Assembly (NCBI RefSeq): GCF_034313965.1
Contig: NZ_JAVIWQ010000002.1
Location: 1,798,001 to 1,862,000, forward strand
Origin: Herbaspirillum sp. RTI4
Lineage (GTDB): Bacteria; Pseudomonadota; Gammaproteobacteria; Burkholderiales; Burkholderiaceae_D
Direction of reading: 5' to 3'
DNA length: 64,000 nt
Position 1 is the first letter of the stretch, and each line of letters starts with the position of its first letter. Made by a program: the position numbers and the translations under genes. This document shows, one piece after another, positions 63,533 through 64,000 of this stretch. The notes beneath the pieces were generated by a model. That model searched no databases and was not told the origin of the DNA. It saw only the letters and a program-made list of their open reading frames with translations.

Positions 63533-63894
63533 ATAGCGGGATCAATGTTGCAGTCAATGCAAAATTATTTAGCGCAAAGCTACATTTAAATCCAAAAGTT
63601 TTACGGCGCTTGTATCGAAACTTCCTTGAAAATAGCGAAGATGCGTTGTTTATCTACCGGCAGTGGATCGAGGAATATGGCTTAGAAAGACGTCATGCAT
63701 TAGTCGACTTTGTTAGTGCTGCACTTGTCAGCGATATTTACTCACTCGATCCTAGTTGCTCCAACATAGAATTTAATTCTCTACTTTTTTGCAATGTTCG
63801 CTTGAGATTAATCCGATCATCGGGTAATCCCCCCATTTTTAAGCTTGGCGGATTCAAGCGGTCACTGCAACACCTGATTTTCATCATAAATTAA
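63530..63894 (+). pseudogene. SctW (InvE-like) continuation in another frame, cut by an insertion sequence
   Basis: After the A run the other frame reads KINSGINVAVNAKLFSAKLH, then VLRRLYRNFLENSEDALFIY, RQWIEEYGLERRHALVDFVS and LDPSCSNIEFNSLL. This agrees with the InvE middle region (GINxALxAKxF, LLRxxYRxFxxS, DWIxxYGxxRRxxVLDF, DxSCSxLEFxxLL). Similarity continues to about RLRLIRSS (near 63820), after which sequence leads into the IS element and stops at 63894. The C-terminal roughly 130-150 residues expected for the family are absent here. Confidence 0.8.
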
Positions 63895-64000
63895 AATCGA
63901 TGAGGTGTGCGATGCCAAGTATTTACGGAGCAATGACCGATGATCGCAAAGCCATCATCTGGCGAATGTGGCAACAAGGATATCCGATGAGCGAAATAGC
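63822..64000 (+). mobile_element. Left end of an IS30-family insertion sequence (partial)
   Basis: InvE similarity stops abruptly near 63820 and a transposase start follows at 63912. The stretch GATTCAAGCGGTCACTGCAA (63850-63869) resembles terminal inverted-repeat sequence of IS30-type elements. The exact boundary and target duplication cannot be fixed because the right end is outside the window. Confidence 0.65.
63912..64000 (+). CDS. IS30-family transposase (partial, N-terminus only)
   Basis: Twenty-nine codons are visible from ATG 63912 (GAGG 6 bases upstream) before the window ends. The text MTDDRKAIIWRMWQQGYPMS then EIA matches the N-terminal HTH of IS30-type transposases (D-x-R-x-x-I-W-x-x-x-x-x-G-x-x-x-x-x-I-A). 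Catalytic DDE residues would lie beyond the window. Confidence 0.72.
   Translation, partial: MPSIYGAMTDDRKAIIWRMWQQGYPMSEI

Noticed and set aside
1..64000. tRNA, rRNA or CRISPR arrays
   Set aside because: No cloverleaf with a conserved T-arm, no rRNA signatures and no regularly spaced direct repeats of CRISPR type were seen on reading; a dedicated scan was not possible.

Overview
The window looks like chromosome of a motile betaproteobacterium of the Burkholderiales, most plausibly an Oxalobacteraceae member (Herminiimonas/Collimonas/Janthinobacterium-like). This rests on protein character, the long continuous flagellar cluster and the moderate-GC background. It is inference from gene content, not a database match.

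1-32 kb is an almost complete flagellar structural locus. flgA (partial, minus) is divergent from flgBCDEFGHIJKL (plus), which build rod, hook, P/L rings and hook-filament junction. The convergent block fliR-Q-P-O-N-M-L-K-J-I-H-G-F (minus) encodes the export gate, switch, hook ruler, ATPase complex and MS ring; fliE (plus) diverges from fliF. A minus block then carries a YcgR-like c-di-GMP brake, a stand-alone FlhB C-terminal homologue, a second FliK-like protein, fliT, fliS, fliD, flaG and flagellin fliC. Sigma-28-type promoters are readable before flgA and fliC. A TPR/glycosyltransferase-like protein lies upstream of fliC.

34-54 kb is mainly housekeeping: lexA with a clear SOS box; rpsF-priB-rpsR-rplI behind a readable sigma-70 promoter and a possible S6:S18 leader; dnaB; a DUF47 protein with a Pit phosphate transporter; PhoH2; and a Bcp-type peroxiredoxin. 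Next comes a lipid A aminoarabinose (Arn) operon in which ArnA is split into two genes: Mth938-like, arnT, SMR-type flippase subunit, arnB, arnC, arnA formyltransferase part, arnA decarboxylase part, arnD. alaA-like aminotransferase and homoserine dehydrogenase follow, ending in a strong terminator, then a small exported protein.

From about 54.4 kb to the end is a type III secretion island of the Inv/Mxi-Spa (SPI-1) class, much richer in A+T than the rest, especially 57.5-62 kb. The minus operon matches prgH-prgI-prgJ-prgK-orgA-orgB, with an unrecognised gene in the orgC position. A RcsB-like response regulator and an AraC-type regulator lie between it and a plus operon in the order invF-invG-invE. 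The invE/sctW gatekeeper is interrupted twice: a run of nine A residues puts its second half out of frame, and an IS30-type element cuts off its C-terminus at the window edge. This is either a decaying secretion system or, for the A-run alone, a possible transcriptional-slippage switch like those known in Shigella T3SS genes.
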